Shown one piece after another: positions 1 to 11,325 of a stretch of 64,000 bases of DNA. Position numbers and translations under genes: made by a program. The notes beneath the pieces were generated by a model. It saw only the letters and a list, made by a program, of their open reading frames with translations, made no database searches and had not been told where the DNA came from. Position 1 is the first letter of the stretch, and the number at the start of each line of letters is the position of its first letter. The stretch comes from Balanoglossus misakiensis (Eukaryota; Hemichordata): the NCBI GenBank assembly GCA_040954595.2, contig CM082587.2, forward strand, positions 3,534,001 to 3,598,000. Direction: 5' to 3'.

Positions 1-232
1 ACTGGCACTGAAGTGTTACTTCGGTCCATTCACTCCGTATCAGTATCGTTTGATGGGTCCGGGAAAGTGGTCAGGCGCCAAAGAAACCATAGAAACACTG
101 TGGGACCGGGTTATCTATCCTACTAAGTCACGGCCACTCAATGTGCCTGAAAAGAAATCCAGTTTGGGTGGATTCTTGAGAATCCTGATCATTTTGGCTG
201 TAATAGCAGCTATTGCTATGAAGTTTGTGTAG
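1..232 (+). CDS. FMO: Flavin-containing monooxygenase, last exon (partial)
   Basis: This is the 3' end of a flavin-containing monooxygenase, an NADPH- and FAD-dependent ER enzyme that oxygenates soft nucleophiles (N and S) in xenobiotics. The reading frame is open from base 2 and ends with TAG at 230-232. It begins FGPFTPYQYRLMGPGKWSGA, which matches the conserved C-terminal block of animal FMOs, followed by ETLWDR. The last 20 or so residues are hydrophobic (about FLRILIILAVIAAIAMKFV), the usual C-terminal membrane anchor. The FAD- and NADPH-binding Rossmann motifs must lie to the left of the window. An internal TTG-ATG is not a start, because homology continues upstream of it. Which FMO paralogue this is cannot be told from one exon. 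Confidence 0.93.
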   Translation, partial: LALKCYFGPFTPYQYRLMGPGKWSGAKETIETLWDRVIYPTKSRPLNVPEKKSSLGGFLRILIILAVIAAIAMKFV

Positions 233-687
233 TTGACATTTTCGAAAAGAGTACCATTGGAATCATGGTATATACCCAAAAATCATAATGCAGTTTTTAT
301 CATTTTGTGGTAAGTTTTCAGATTGTGCAGTTTTTCATAGATTTCTAATGTTTTTGAATATACTGTATATCCAAATTGCCTCTTTCATTTTGAATCCCAG
401 ATGCAAATATACATGACATGTTTTATGAAAGAACATTTTAATATAGTGCAATCATTGGCATTTGTATGTAGCAAAAATTATTGTTACTTACCCCCTGAGT
501 AAACAGTTTAATTTTTGACAAGACAAAAGGCATTATAATCCTTACCATGGATTTATGTCATAGACATAACTTTCCACATAACCCATTTTTAGAACACAGT
601 TGTTTTTTCGAAGACAACTTCACATATACTTATACACCATTGAAAATTATGAAACAATACAGAAGCAATTGTACTTTTCATTATTTA

Positions 688-693
688 AATAAA
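688..693 (+). other. Possible FMO poly(A) signal
   Basis: This is a canonical AATAAA hexamer 456 bases after the FMO stop and before the next gene on the same strand. It is the first good candidate for ending the FMO transcript, and position is the only evidence. Confidence 0.35.
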
Positions 694-785
694 GCAATCG
701 TGACTCATAGTCGATGGTTGATATTTGCGGATTTGTGCAATGACACCTCACATCTCTGTCACAAGTGTCCTTAAGCTGAAAAATT
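690..785 (+). repeat. Short copy of the gene A upstream repeat
   Basis: This stretch resembles 971-1050: a TGGTTGA(C/T)ATT block, GGATTTGTGCA, a TGACA.CTC block, TCTGTCACA and TTAAGCTGAAAAA occur in the same order and spacing. It is the most upstream of three copies; the others are at 910-1150 and 3935-4185. Confidence 0.7.
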
Positions 786-909
786 CTCCGAATGAGTTGA
801 ATTGTCAAAATGTCAAGCTCATACTCGCACGTGTCAGACAAGTGAGAATAAATATGCTGCGGGGAACATATTTTAGTGCCCAATGCAGCAGCCGTCCCCA
901 TTTTTAAAC

Positions 910-1150
910 AACCCGGCTGTTACATACGTAGCAAAATTTAATTATGCCTTCACGCGTTTATTTTCTTCTAAAAATTCATATCCGGTGGTTGACATTCGGG
1001 GATTTGTGCAGTGACATCTCGCCACTCTGTCACAGGTGTTCTTAAGCTGAAAAACGGGTGTTACCTGTGTCGTGCACCGGAAGGATGGAAATGGGATGGT
1101 AACTATGCATCCTGATCGAACGGAACATTTCACCACCCTGACGCTCTCAG
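910..1150 (+). repeat. Upstream (promoter-region) repeat of gene A
   Basis: The segment ends about 75 bases before the gene A start codon. It shares its order of blocks with 3935-4185: GGCTGTTACA, an AT-rich spacer, CATATCCGG, TTAAGCTGA and GACGCTCTCAGT. It probably contains the gene A promoter and 5' untranslated region, inferred from position only. The remaining sequence between the FMO gene and gene A (233-1224) shows no other gene that I can support. Confidence 0.65.
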
Positions 1151-1224
1151 TCAACTGTAACTTTTGTGCGCGGAAACACCTTCAGTTTCTTGTCTTTTTG
1201 ATTGTTCTGAAGAAGATAGATAAG

Positions 1225-3522
1225 ATGTTCATCGCTTTTGTGGTCTTTACAACTTCTATCGTTGTCTTCAGTCGGACGACCCCTGGTATGTACTATTATA
1301 ATGTTCACATATGTACCCGAATACTATGTCAACGGCTTTGATGAAAAACTCAGGAGCCCCAATCTAACTATAGGCTTACTTGGAAGCATTAATAATGCTT
1401 TCCTCTGTGATGTTTGTCACTGCAGGCATATTGCCATGAGGCACCGTCCCAAGACATCATAACACTAGCTTGGTCATAGATATAAGAGTTAGATATCCTA
1501 GTCAGTATTGGCTGCAGATTAAAGTTTTTGTTTTACCAGCGATGGAGCTCTGATAGTTTGCAGAGATTCACGATAGGAAATGATACTGGGGAAAATTGTA
1601 ACCTAAGTAACATTGCTTTCTTTCTTCCTTCCTTCCTTTGACAGCTCTCGCTGAATGTAAGAGGCCTGGGTATTTCGAATGCAACAGTGGTAAATGTCTT
1701 CATCCACGTTATGTCTGTGATCGAATTCCTCATTGCCCAGGAAGGGCTCGAGAAGACGAAGAAGACTGTGGAATAGGTAAATCCAAACTAAAAATGCTTG
1801 GCGGCCTGCTTAATTCTTGGACATGGGGCCCGAAGTACCTCAAAATACCCCCCACACACCAAGAAGCTGTAAAATCGTAAATTATGGGATGTTTTTCCGG
1901 AATATTCTATAACAGTTCTTTTACTCGCTGCGCTGGAACGATCGAGTGAAAAAAAATTCTGATGGCACATGTATAGATCGCGGAGGTCATGGATTTCTGT
2001 TATATTTTTTACTGTAGGCTAGGCTTGCATAAAACTCGCAAAGGAATACTAATTTTAATTATTTATTCGCCTTTTCGCTGTTCTCGTCTTAATATTAAGC
2101 ACCTTGTCCTTGGCCAAGCTTTCTGTGCTATGATGGGGAATGCATAACTGGATATCTGAGGTGCGATGGTTACCCTGAATGTAAAGATGGTTCAGATGAG
2201 TTGTGTGGTAAGTGAGAGCCATAGTATATAAAGTAGCTGTTTCATGGCCATTCCATGTCATATAAATACAGCGAATATCTGAAGAACACTATACCAATCA
2301 TCTCAGATCATACAACGTCAACTGTATAATTCAAAAGCTACACACTGCAGGTGTTTCTTTGAGTTGGGTTAACCATTTTCGGTTTTAGCTTGGTACATGT
2401 ACTTCTTGTTAAACATTAGCGATAACAATATTAGGTTCATACAATTACACGACCAACGCAAATTAGTAAGTCATACTCTAAATATTTGTATTTTGGCCTG
2501 ACTCAGGTACGTGCTCCATGATGTCTTAACGGGTGACACCTGCCAGTGGTTGAGTTAATAAGTACCCAGCCACCACCTGTGTCCTATTATTAGTACTGCT
2601 GTGTTCGTTTATGTTCAATATAATATATTGAAAATTGCCCTGTTAATGGATGTAATGTCCCAATTACCGTAGGACCTCCGTGTACGGATTGTAATTACTG
2701 GAGAAATTTGAGGAAGAAGCCTTATTGGTGTCAACCATATCGAAGATATCCACCACTACCATGTTTAGTCGGGGTGAGCATTTATTTGTAAGATTCAGCA
2801 ATTATATTCAACCTCCGCGCCACGCCACGAAATCAGGGGTATTTTATGGTACCTTACAAAAAAATAAGCATGTCATGGTTATGCTCACAAAAAGTCATGG
2901 CCCAATTTCTCGCTTGCGCTGATTGCAATATCGCTTGAATTACATTGGCTCGTTTTACTATATTTACCCCGCCGGAGTGTTTGGCTTCAGGACTGGTACT
3001 CTCCGGGTGTGAAAGAGAGATGACTTGGCGTAATGTTGCGAAGACGTGGCTCATTTCAGTGTAACTAAGATGGTGTGTCATGGTCTCACATGTATGTGGC
3101 CACTCTCCGAATTCTCTTACAGGAAGCCTGTACAACCATTTTGAAGCAACGACCAAATGGTAAAATAAAAGTCTGGGAAGGCTGTGTGTCAGAAAAGGTG
3201 AAAAAAACCACATTTATACTTTTAAGTTTATTCTAAATCTAATTTCCTGAAATGGAGGGATACATCGTTATTGGAGCCACAAAAATGTGTGTTTGTGTTT
3301 CCTCTGATTACCATATGTTTATATACACATTTACTTAGTCTTTGAGTTTTTCTTCTGGTACAATTTCAGCGGTGCGACAAGCTGACGAGTAAGAATAAAC
3401 CAGGCTGCTATGAGGAGCCTATACAGGTTGGCATGGAGGGAAAATGTACGTTTTGCTGCTATGACAAGGACGACACTTGCTTCAAAAGAGAGTTAACCAT
3501 AGATGACGCCATCCCAGTTTAA
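1225..3522 (+). CDS. Array gene A: secreted two-LDLa plus three-finger-like protein
   Basis: Six exons: 1225-1285, 1645-1776, 2100-2207, 2673-2773, 3123-3197 and 3370-3522 (209 residues, whole number of codons). Exon 1 is a hydrophobic signal peptide starting [15 protein letters not shown]. Exons 2 and 3 each encode one LDL-receptor class A repeat with six cysteines; the second has the usual CDG...C.DGSDE..C calcium-binding tail. Exons 4-6 encode a cysteine-rich domain with CxxC near its start, a conserved NGKIKVW strand and a final CTFCC, resembling Ly-6/uPAR three-finger domains. It is the most diverged member: its last cysteine is followed by F rather than the N typical of Ly-6. A secreted or surface-bound role is inferred; I see no GPI signal and the function is unknown. 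Confidence 0.8.
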
Positions 3523-3934
3523 ATACTGTGATCCTACTGGCCATCCTACGTGGGTAGTTCTAGGCCGAGTTAAAAGTAATGAGATAACTAACTCTTGTTG
3601 CGATAAAGTTTGAATAGAGCGTCGACTGCATGCGTTATTTAACCTTAAAATTTTCCTTATGGTCCAAAGAGATTTAACTTTAATGAAACGTATGTCACTG
3701 TGTTTCCAAGAAACCGATTGAGCGCAAATGTTGCAGACACCTGCGGAATCAAGTTCATGGAATGAAAATTTTTGATCATTTTATTGTTTGCACCTCGTGA
3801 ACATTTTTCATGGGTTATAGCTCATGAAAATTGTCAAAAATGACAAATTTCCTGCTGCGGACATTTTTCATGAGTTATTGCCTATTTCATCTAGTGGCGA
3901 AACGCTACGAATGTAATTAGGTTTTATAGCATTG

Positions 3935-4185
3935 AAGGCGGCTGTTACACGCGTATAAAGTCTTAAATTTTATTGATAATTATGTGGTGTATTTTGATCC
4001 GAAATTCCATATCCGGCGGGTAACATATTTGCATATTTGTACCGCGATGTCTCACCTCTGCCATGCGAGTATTTAAGCTGACAGCCCAGTGTCACTTCGG
4101 TTATACACCAGAGTGATAAAGAATGCAATTGTAACAAGCACATTCAATATATCTGTATAGCTCGTCAACCCGACGCTCTCAGTGG
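3935..4185 (+). repeat. Orphan copy of the gene A upstream region
   Basis: This copy shares several collinear blocks with 910-1150: GGCTGTTACAC, TAATTATG, CATATCCGG, TTAAGCTGA and GACGCTCTCAG. No signal-peptide exon or other family exon follows it. It may be the remnant of a lost family member. Confidence 0.6.
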
Positions 4186-5821
4186 ACAGGACCATCGCTG
4201 CACCATCTGGGAGAAAGTGAGATATGAACGGTTTTTGCATACATTGGTGGGTAGCAGGTGGGGTATACTTATACGTAAATTGTCAGCGTCTCTTGTCCAT
4301 TGAATTAGCCGATAAGCAAAATAGTCATGCTTGTACATTGCACAATATTTTACAAAGTTATTCACAATCAGGAAAAATATGCGTGAGTCTGAGAATTCGA
4401 AATAAAAAAATATATGTGTAAGTTTAAACGCAAAGTATCTGAGCAGATGGTTACTTCCTATGATCTTAGCTATAGCGTTATACTTTCTAAATGGTGATGA
4501 ATTAAACCATCTATCGTGTGATCCCAGCCCGTCATCAGATTCCATTTATAGCAAAACATTTTGAATTAAATGGATGGTTATATTGTTGTGTGAATAAGGC
4601 ATGTCATTCACTCGTTCGTGCGAAAATTAAAATTGACGATGTGCAAACTTCTAAAAATCCAGACACAATTCAACACTCGTATGCGTGTCCACTATCTGAT
4701 GGCAGATTCTAAAGAGGCCATGCTATCATACGCCTGTCTGAAGAAGCATATGGTATAGCAGAGTACCTGACAACTTGTTTTCATTTAAATTCATGATTAT
4801 GTAGATTTCCTTGGTACATGTAGCTATAAATTGCACGAGCGTCACTGTACATGTATCACATTTGCTGAAAAAGGTCCTTGCCAGATAATCCCATTGGTGA
4901 CAGCAACTCCCGCGTGACTCCAACTGAAGGTATGAGACAGAACATTACTTTTTGTCTTGTTGGGTTTATTTTTTTATTGTTTTGGGGGTCTTGTTTGTCT
5001 TTGTTACTTAATTCAATAGTGATCGGTAGGTGTGGTTTTAATTGGGAACCGGGCTCCAAAACCGGCATTTTACGAGCAAGCACCGCAAATTTAGTTTTTG
5101 AACCTTTATGCTTGATTTTTAAGATAAAATCTACATCGAGCCAGACAAAAGTGTTTGATTTCATTCCAACACTATTGTTCTAAAATCAGTACTTTCGGAG
5201 ATTATCTTAAATGTCACGTGAGGTTATCTAAAGAAACTATTATTTGGACCCCTAGTCTCAAGTTCAACTTTCAAGTTCTCGTGAGACATGACTTAGAGCA
5301 CTGAAGTCTTCTACTTTAACTCACTAATTCAAATTCCAGCGAGTTTGCAGCATATGAAACTTTTGAAAATAGAATTTAACAAGTGAGCCAAGGTATAATG
5401 TAACGTGCGTAATAGGACCGAAGATAATGCAAATGATGTATGGTGATGTCATGCACAGCATATGGCCATGTTTGCCGGAAGATGGATACAATTTTGATGA
5501 CGTATACCGTCATATTACATCATTTCAAATCGGAGGGACATGTACAACATTAAAACTCATCAATTAAATTTCAGCACATTTATAATGCATGATGGACTGT
5601 CTAATAGATTATTTTGTGGATATACTGCGTCAGGAGAATGTTAACTTTTATGACACAGAAATCAACTACAAGTGAACATCCGTACCCTCACTTACTTGTC
5701 AGAAAATATATATAATCGCGAGTGCGGTGAATTATAAAAATACACGATGGGCCACAAAAATTGCAATATTCCAGAAATTCTCAAAATTAATTCAAAAGCA
5801 TGTTGTCAGCAGACCGTTTGT

Positions 5822-6110
5822 TAATCTCTCAGACAACTAAAAGTAATTCTCTCTTCTTCTTTTTTTGTATTGAAATTTATTTAATCCTCTTGAGTGGTTT
5901 TACTATCGTCTGACAGCCCGTCATTTACACATGTAATCTCTCAGACAACTAAAAGTAATTCTCTCTTCTTTTTTCGGCCTGCGATTAAATTGTCAAGAGA
6001 ATGTGATAATGCATGTTCCATGAGTATTATGCCGGGCATATTTGTATTGAAATTTATTTAATCCTCTTGAGTGGTTTTTACTATCGTCTGACAGCCCGTC
6101 ATTTACACAT
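5822..6110 (+). repeat. Interleaved direct repeats (A-B-A'-B')
   Basis: Unit A, starting TAATCTCTCAGACAACTAAA, occurs at 5822-5859 and 5934-5970. Unit B, starting TTTGTATTGAAATTTATTTA, occurs at about 5864-5932 and 6041-6110. The copies are nearly identical, with one T inserted in the second B, so the duplication is recent. A spacer of about 70 bases is present only before the second B. No coding content is seen. Confidence 0.85.
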
Positions 6111-6432
6111 TACATTTCTACTCAATATTCCACATGGAAACTCTATCAGTGCTATGTATTTCATCTCAACCATCTTGTATAAACAGACTTTTTCCGTTTA
6201 AGCGTATGTCAAATGTATCTAATAGAAATCACCTAAAACGAAAACACCATGGCATACATTAACCGCCTTAATGTACGTATCTTTTTTAAAATTAAAATGA
6301 CAGATAAGAAAAAATTACATTCTTTATTTTGTTTTTCCTACCTTTGGTTTAGTTATGTGATTTCCTTATCAATAGAGAGACTAATAACATTTTTTCGTTA
6401 TTATTCTTTGATCACTCTTGCAGAGAAAAATC

Positions 6433-8308
6433 ATGTTTGAATTTCTTCTTGTTACCACCATTTCTATCTTTGCTTTGGAGCTGGTTAAACCAGGTCAGTA
6501 TTACGTGTCGCATGCTTTCATATCCATCGTAATTCCATAATTTATCATTATTATTTTTGCCTTGCGATCATATGAACTGAACTGCACAATTCTTCGTATG
6601 GGACTCACAGCCGCAGACGGTACGACTCCCACCCTTTAATATTGCGCTCTCTACGGCAACGCGGATAAAAAAGACCAAGTTTTTTTTCAGGTGTCGCTGA
6701 ATGTCCACCCGGGAAATTCGAGTGCAACTCGGGCGAGTGTATTCCAATGAAATGGGTTTGTGATCAGTACGCGGATTGCCCAGGGAATGATCACGAGGAC
6801 GAGGAAGACTGTGAAATAAGTAGGAAAAAAGACACATGCCCACATATTTTCTGTTACACAAAGTATGGTTATCTGGCTAATCTGTTCTCTGAAATATGAC
6901 CCAGAGCTGGGCGATGGCCTGAAAAGGGTTCGATTGATTTTACATTGATGGATTTTGCTCGTTGAAACTTGAATTTTGCCGTGGCAACGGGTATCGCCAG
7001 ACCATATGAATGATACCTTTCCTGTCTTTTTCAAGGACCTTGCGGTGCACCTACAGATTTTCAGTGCAAGAACGGCGTGTGTATTCTTGGATACTACAGT
7101 TGTGATGGCTTCCCAGATTGTAAAGATGGCGAGGATGAGGCGTGTGGTGAGTGCAGGACATAGTCCGGACCCTTAGATTTTAGCATGCGTGGTACATTGG
7201 ATATCATATTTCGTTTCTTTGGTCGCACTATATATATGACAGATTGAACCCACTGCCTTCGTTAATTGCTGCACTGGATAGCCAACATCCAACAGTCCAC
7301 GTATACCACATACACACGAAACAAATAACCTCTTCATTCAATTTTACCACTTTGTTCGCAGTTTCATATTGTCAATCCTGTAAAGCCAACAGTTGAGTGT
7401 AATTTCATCTAATTTAATGCTGCAGGTCCAATATGCATGAATTGTGAGAAATGGCGTACACTAAAGGGTTCCCCCCTGGACTGTTCGCCAGGCAAATATC
7501 CTTCCTACTGTGAAGAAAACGTAAGGATTTCCTTTACTGATAATCAATAAGCTCCATTTCTGAAACTGTAGCGTTTGGCTATTTTTCAGCTTACTCGAGG
7601 CATGTATCAACTCCACATATACATTTAATCATTACTTGTGTTACTAATGTAATGATTACAGGCAGTTTGGTTGACACTAAATTCTCCTCCCCCCCTCTCT
7701 CTCTCTCTCTCCTCTCCGTCCTCCCCAAAAGGACATTTGCATAACCCGTTTGAGACAACGTAAGAATGGTAAAATAAAAGCCTTTTATGGTTGTAAACGT
7801 GCAAAGGTAGGATGTTTATTATTAATTTGGATATAAATTTATAACCAAATGTACTAATGAGGGTATGCCTCATTGTTGATAGCTGTGAAAACATTGCTTT
7901 TTATAAAGACTTTGTTTCGAATGTTGCCACAACATGAACACTTAGCCTAGCGCCTGTGTCATCTCTGCCATCTATCAGTGGATTGCATTAGCTGAAGTGT
8001 ATCGAGCGTTCTGATTGGTGAATGCAGATTTCTGTAACACCTGCTGGCATTGTTCAAAATACGTCATATGCATGAAACGTATCACAGTTAGACTGAAAGA
8101 TTCCGTCGAGTCATGGCGCTCATTCCCCCTTCTTTACAACATACAGCGTTGTCACCGCCTGCAATCGCTGAATGCCCCGGGCTGCGAAGAAACGCCAATG
8201 CGAGTTGGAAATGGGGTAGGTTGTACCTTTTGCTGCAATGGCACGGATCCCGACACCGCTTTTTGCAATGACCGGGCTCTGACGACGTATGACGTCATAG
8301 CGGTTTAA
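6433..8308 (+). CDS. Array gene B: secreted two-LDLa plus three-finger-like protein
   Basis: Six exons: 6433-6493, 6691-6819, 7036-7146, 7426-7520, 7732-7806 and 8147-8308 (210 residues). Exon 1 gives a signal peptide (MFEFLLVTTISIFALELVKPG). Exon 2 is an LDLa repeat with FECNSGEC and an acidic DEEDC tail. Exon 3 is a second LDLa repeat with CDGFPDCKDGEDEAC. Exons 4-6 form the cysteine-rich three-finger-like part: CxxC, then CITRLRQRKNGKIK, then GCTFCC. The last loop is longer than in C or D (CCNGTDPDTAFCND against CC-x4-CN). Exon boundaries and phases match genes A and D. The CT tract at 7695-7710 serves as the polypyrimidine tract before exon 5. Function is unknown; secretion is inferred. 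Confidence 0.85.
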
Positions 8309-8435
8309 TGGTCTTCCTGATACGCAAGAACCTTCATCCGGGACATCTGATTGATTATGCCAATGACGTCATCCATACGTTCTACAATTTGTGGTGGCTG
8401 CCTTCTGGTTACTGACTAGTATTAATTGCATAGCT

Positions 8436-8441
8436 AATAAA
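8436..8441 (+). other. Poly(A) signal of array gene B
   Basis: AATAAA lies 128 bases after the gene B stop codon. From here to 8776, where the duplicated block begins, I see no gene. Confidence 0.6.
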
Positions 8442-9229
8442 TAAGCTCATCGTATCAAATTGCAATGTCATGGTTATACTAACTTAATTAAAGCTCCATT
8501 AACTGTATCTTTTCAAATGTTTTCAGTATTTTTGTTTTGTGTATCTACTGAAGTTTCTTTTTCAAATCCTTGAAACACGATGAAATGCCCAGAGTCCAGC
8601 TTCAAGTCCGGACTAGAATTTATTTGTCAACAACAACAATGGCCGTAACACACATGCTATGTTGACAAGGGAGCTATTGGGCATTCAATTTTCTGAATGA
8701 TACTGCCACTCATTGGATTCATACCAACAGAAATTCGACGGTGTAAGGTAGTTTAAGGGTCATAAAAATGTATCTGGTGATCACGATATACTATCTCGTG
8801 ACTGCGAGATAAAATTTATAATTCTGCAATACGCAATGTCCCTTACGGGCTTTTCATATACCCGCTTCCGCGTGATAATATCAACACCGACCATCGGAAA
8901 ACTGTAAAGCTGAAGAAATGATCACACGCATGCGACGAGCAAGCAGATGGTGGCCCTGTAACACCCACTGGTTTTCAGAAATTCCTTTTTAAAATGTTGA
9001 TCTGGACACGTTATATAACTTCTAAAACTCTCCGCCGCTAGACTCCATTCTCTGACAATCGTTGGTGTAACTACTGGGACAACAGTGTAAGGTATGGGAT
9101 GTGTTTTTAAAACATTGGTTTTGCAATTCATTGCTATATCGTTCATTACTGGGTTCCGTGTGTGTTTTCTTTGATCTATCATACTACTAGTATGTCACAT
9201 TGCTTTACGTTATGTCTTCCAGATAAATA

Positions 9230-10330
9230 ATGTTGCGAATCTTCTTGGTTGTTTCGATTTCTATCTTTGCATTGCAGCTGATTAAGCCAGGTCGGTAAAT
9301 TCATGTGCACGTCTCATATTTTCATCCTAGTGATTCCACTTTTATGTAACAATTGAATTGCATTTTCATTTCATTGCATTGATATATCAATGACTGGACA
9401 AATGATACACAAGGATCAATTATAACACCCAGTTTCTTTCACAGGTGTGGCACAATGTGGAGATGGTGGAAATGAAGTGTGTGGTAAGTGTATGTCGAGG
9501 AAGTTTTTTTTCTGTTATGGCTTCAAAGAGGAGCATCGTCGCATTTGCGGCTGCGCGTATGGAACCCGTTAGCCCAGTTGGCATTGGTTGGAATGACTCA
9601 AAAGCTGTCAACTATGAACGTACAGGAATCAAATTCATGCACTCTATTCTGGCGACAAATGAGTTGCTGGAGACATAAGAACAAACTCTAATACGTTTAT
9701 TTATCGTTTAATATGACTGGTCCAGCGTGCCAAACATGTGGAAGATGGAAAACCTTGTGGACAGGGCCACTAAGCTGTGGCACTGATGTGACTAGCCAAA
9801 CCATCTGTGCAGCCAATGTAATTATCGTTTCCTTCGTATTCTCCATCATTCGGTTCTGATTAACTTTTGCTTGTGCATAAAACGTATCTTCTACTCACAC
9901 ACACACACTCTCTCTCTCTCCCCAGGAAACATGCGTAACCCGTATGAAGCAGCGCAGGACTGGTAAAATTAAAGTATGGTATGGCTGCAAAACATTAAAG
10001 GTACAACTATTTTACCAATACCGTTTAACGAAAGTCACATGCAAAAGCCAAGTTTATCATAGCTGAACAGATAATACCGGGATTAACCGGTACATTCAGG
10101 TCTTTCTACGTCAGGAAAATGTGCGTCTTTGTCATCAAAGGGGTCATCTGATACAAGCAATTTTTCCATATTGTTTATAGCGATGCCTACGCCTACAGTC
10201 ATTCAACATGCCGGGCTGCTACGAAACTCCAATCGAAGTTGATGATGCCAGAGGGTGTACCTTTTGCTGCAACACCGAAGGATGCAACAACTTGCCCCTC
10301 TCAATGGATAACGTCGTTGCTGCTCAGTGA
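9230..10330 (+). CDS. Array gene C: paralogue that has lost both LDLa repeats
   Basis: Five exons: 9230-9290, 9445-9483, 9726-9817, 9926-10000 and 10181-10330 (138 residues). The signal peptide ([21 protein letters not shown]) matches gene D. Exon 2 is only 39 bases: it starts GVAQC like D's first LDLa exon and ends DGGNEVCG like D's second LDLa exon. A deletion has therefore joined the two and removed both LDLa cores with the frame kept. The acceptor equivalent to D's 14368-14369 AG is TG here (9718-9719). The AG six bases further on (9724-9725) would keep the frame and drop two residues. The three-finger-like part is intact (CVTRMKQRRTGKIKVWYGC, GCTFCCNTEGCN). All exons are open, so the gene may still be expressed, but it could be an early pseudogene. 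Confidence 0.75.
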
Positions 10331-10456
10331 TTACCGGGGGTAATTGGCTCTTCCGTCGTGATGGCTTCATCCGGGATATTCGTTATCGTCCTTAGTGAAT
10401 ATAACTACTGTAGCAATCGTTCAGTTATCTAGATATATCTTTCCCTTTATTGCCAC

Positions 10457-10462
10457 AATAAA
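10457..10462 (+). other. Poly(A) signal of array gene C
   Basis: AATAAA lies 127 bases after the gene C stop and at the same place as the signal in gene D (15122-15127). The stretch from 10527 to 11325, up to the MGST1 start, shows no other gene; the MGST1 promoter should be here. Confidence 0.65.
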
Positions 10463-11325
10463 TATGCTGTGCAATCAGAAGTATATTGTTCTGGTGTTTT
10501 ACTGTAATTTCCCCAATCAGTAATGGTAATACCGATACACTCAGGCTGCCATGCTCGCGCGATGCGCCCTCTCTTGGTGAACTCTTCCTACCACCTGCCT
10601 GACCTCCTACCTTGTCTTACTGGACAATGTAGAAGGTCAGACAGAAATCCAGAAAACAAGCGACTGTGAGTGCATTAGACAACTAATAACCATCAACAAT
10701 ATTCATATTTGTAAATGCATCGATAAAATTAGAAGTGTTCGATTTTAAGTGGACTGACTGATTACTTAACTACGAAATTATGCAAACAAGCTGTGGCCAT
10801 TTGTTGTCAGGCCAGGTTAAAAGTCCATTAGGGGTAACCCATGATATTTAAAGGGGGGGGCTGGAGGAAATGGGTACAAATGTATATGGAAGAATATTTT
10901 TTCGACCGTTGTGAAGAGAATGTTTTCCCAAGTGTCGATTTGAAGCACGTTGTTTTTGCATATTTCTACAAACATACAGTCACCGTGACTTGCAAAAAAA
11001 AACAAATAAACAAGTTAGTGTCAACAAAAGTGAAGATTTAGCAGGCGACAGGTCCAGGTGAAACGCATGTTTTAGTCTACCTGGAAGAACACGTGTTTTT
11101 GTAGTGCAAAGATTAAGAAATGTTTTCATAGGCGACTGGCAACATTGTTTTTTTCTTCCAAAAATCTCCCAGCCCTGCCCCAGATAGCAAATGGTCCAAT
11201 CCTTATACACGTATGCAAAGCAGACGCTGGTACGCTGCGGACAGTACACTAGGGCAAGTACGTTAGTCACACCCAGACGAGTGTACGCGTCGCATATCTA
11301 ATTACTCTACTAGAAGACAAGCAAA

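Larger units (their letters stand above)
3523..6432. other. Intergenic region between array genes A and B
   Basis: These 2.9 kb hold no coding exon that I can support. They contain the duplicated promoter-like segment at 3935-4185 and the interleaved direct repeats at 5822-6110. Open frames of about 100 codons on both strands near 4860-5180 overlap each other and match no family I know. Confidence 0.6.
8777..10526 (+). repeat. Segmental duplication, copy 1 (contains gene C)
   Basis: Similarity with 13178-15196 starts at GTGATCACGAT upstream of the gene and ends at CCAATCAGTAATGG downstream. It covers the promoter (CCCTTACGGGCTTTTCATAT, CGCATGCGACGA), all exons, the introns and the 3' flank. 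Copy 1 has a deletion inside the gene. Confidence 0.85.

Noticed and set aside
4856-5183. Open frames of about 100 codons on both strands in the A-B gap
   Set aside because: They overlap each other antisense, match no family, and lie in repeat-bearing intergenic DNA.
9445-9678. 77-codon open frame covering the chimeric exon of gene C
   Set aside because: Only 9445-9483 is exon by comparison with gene D; the rest is intron that happens to stay open.
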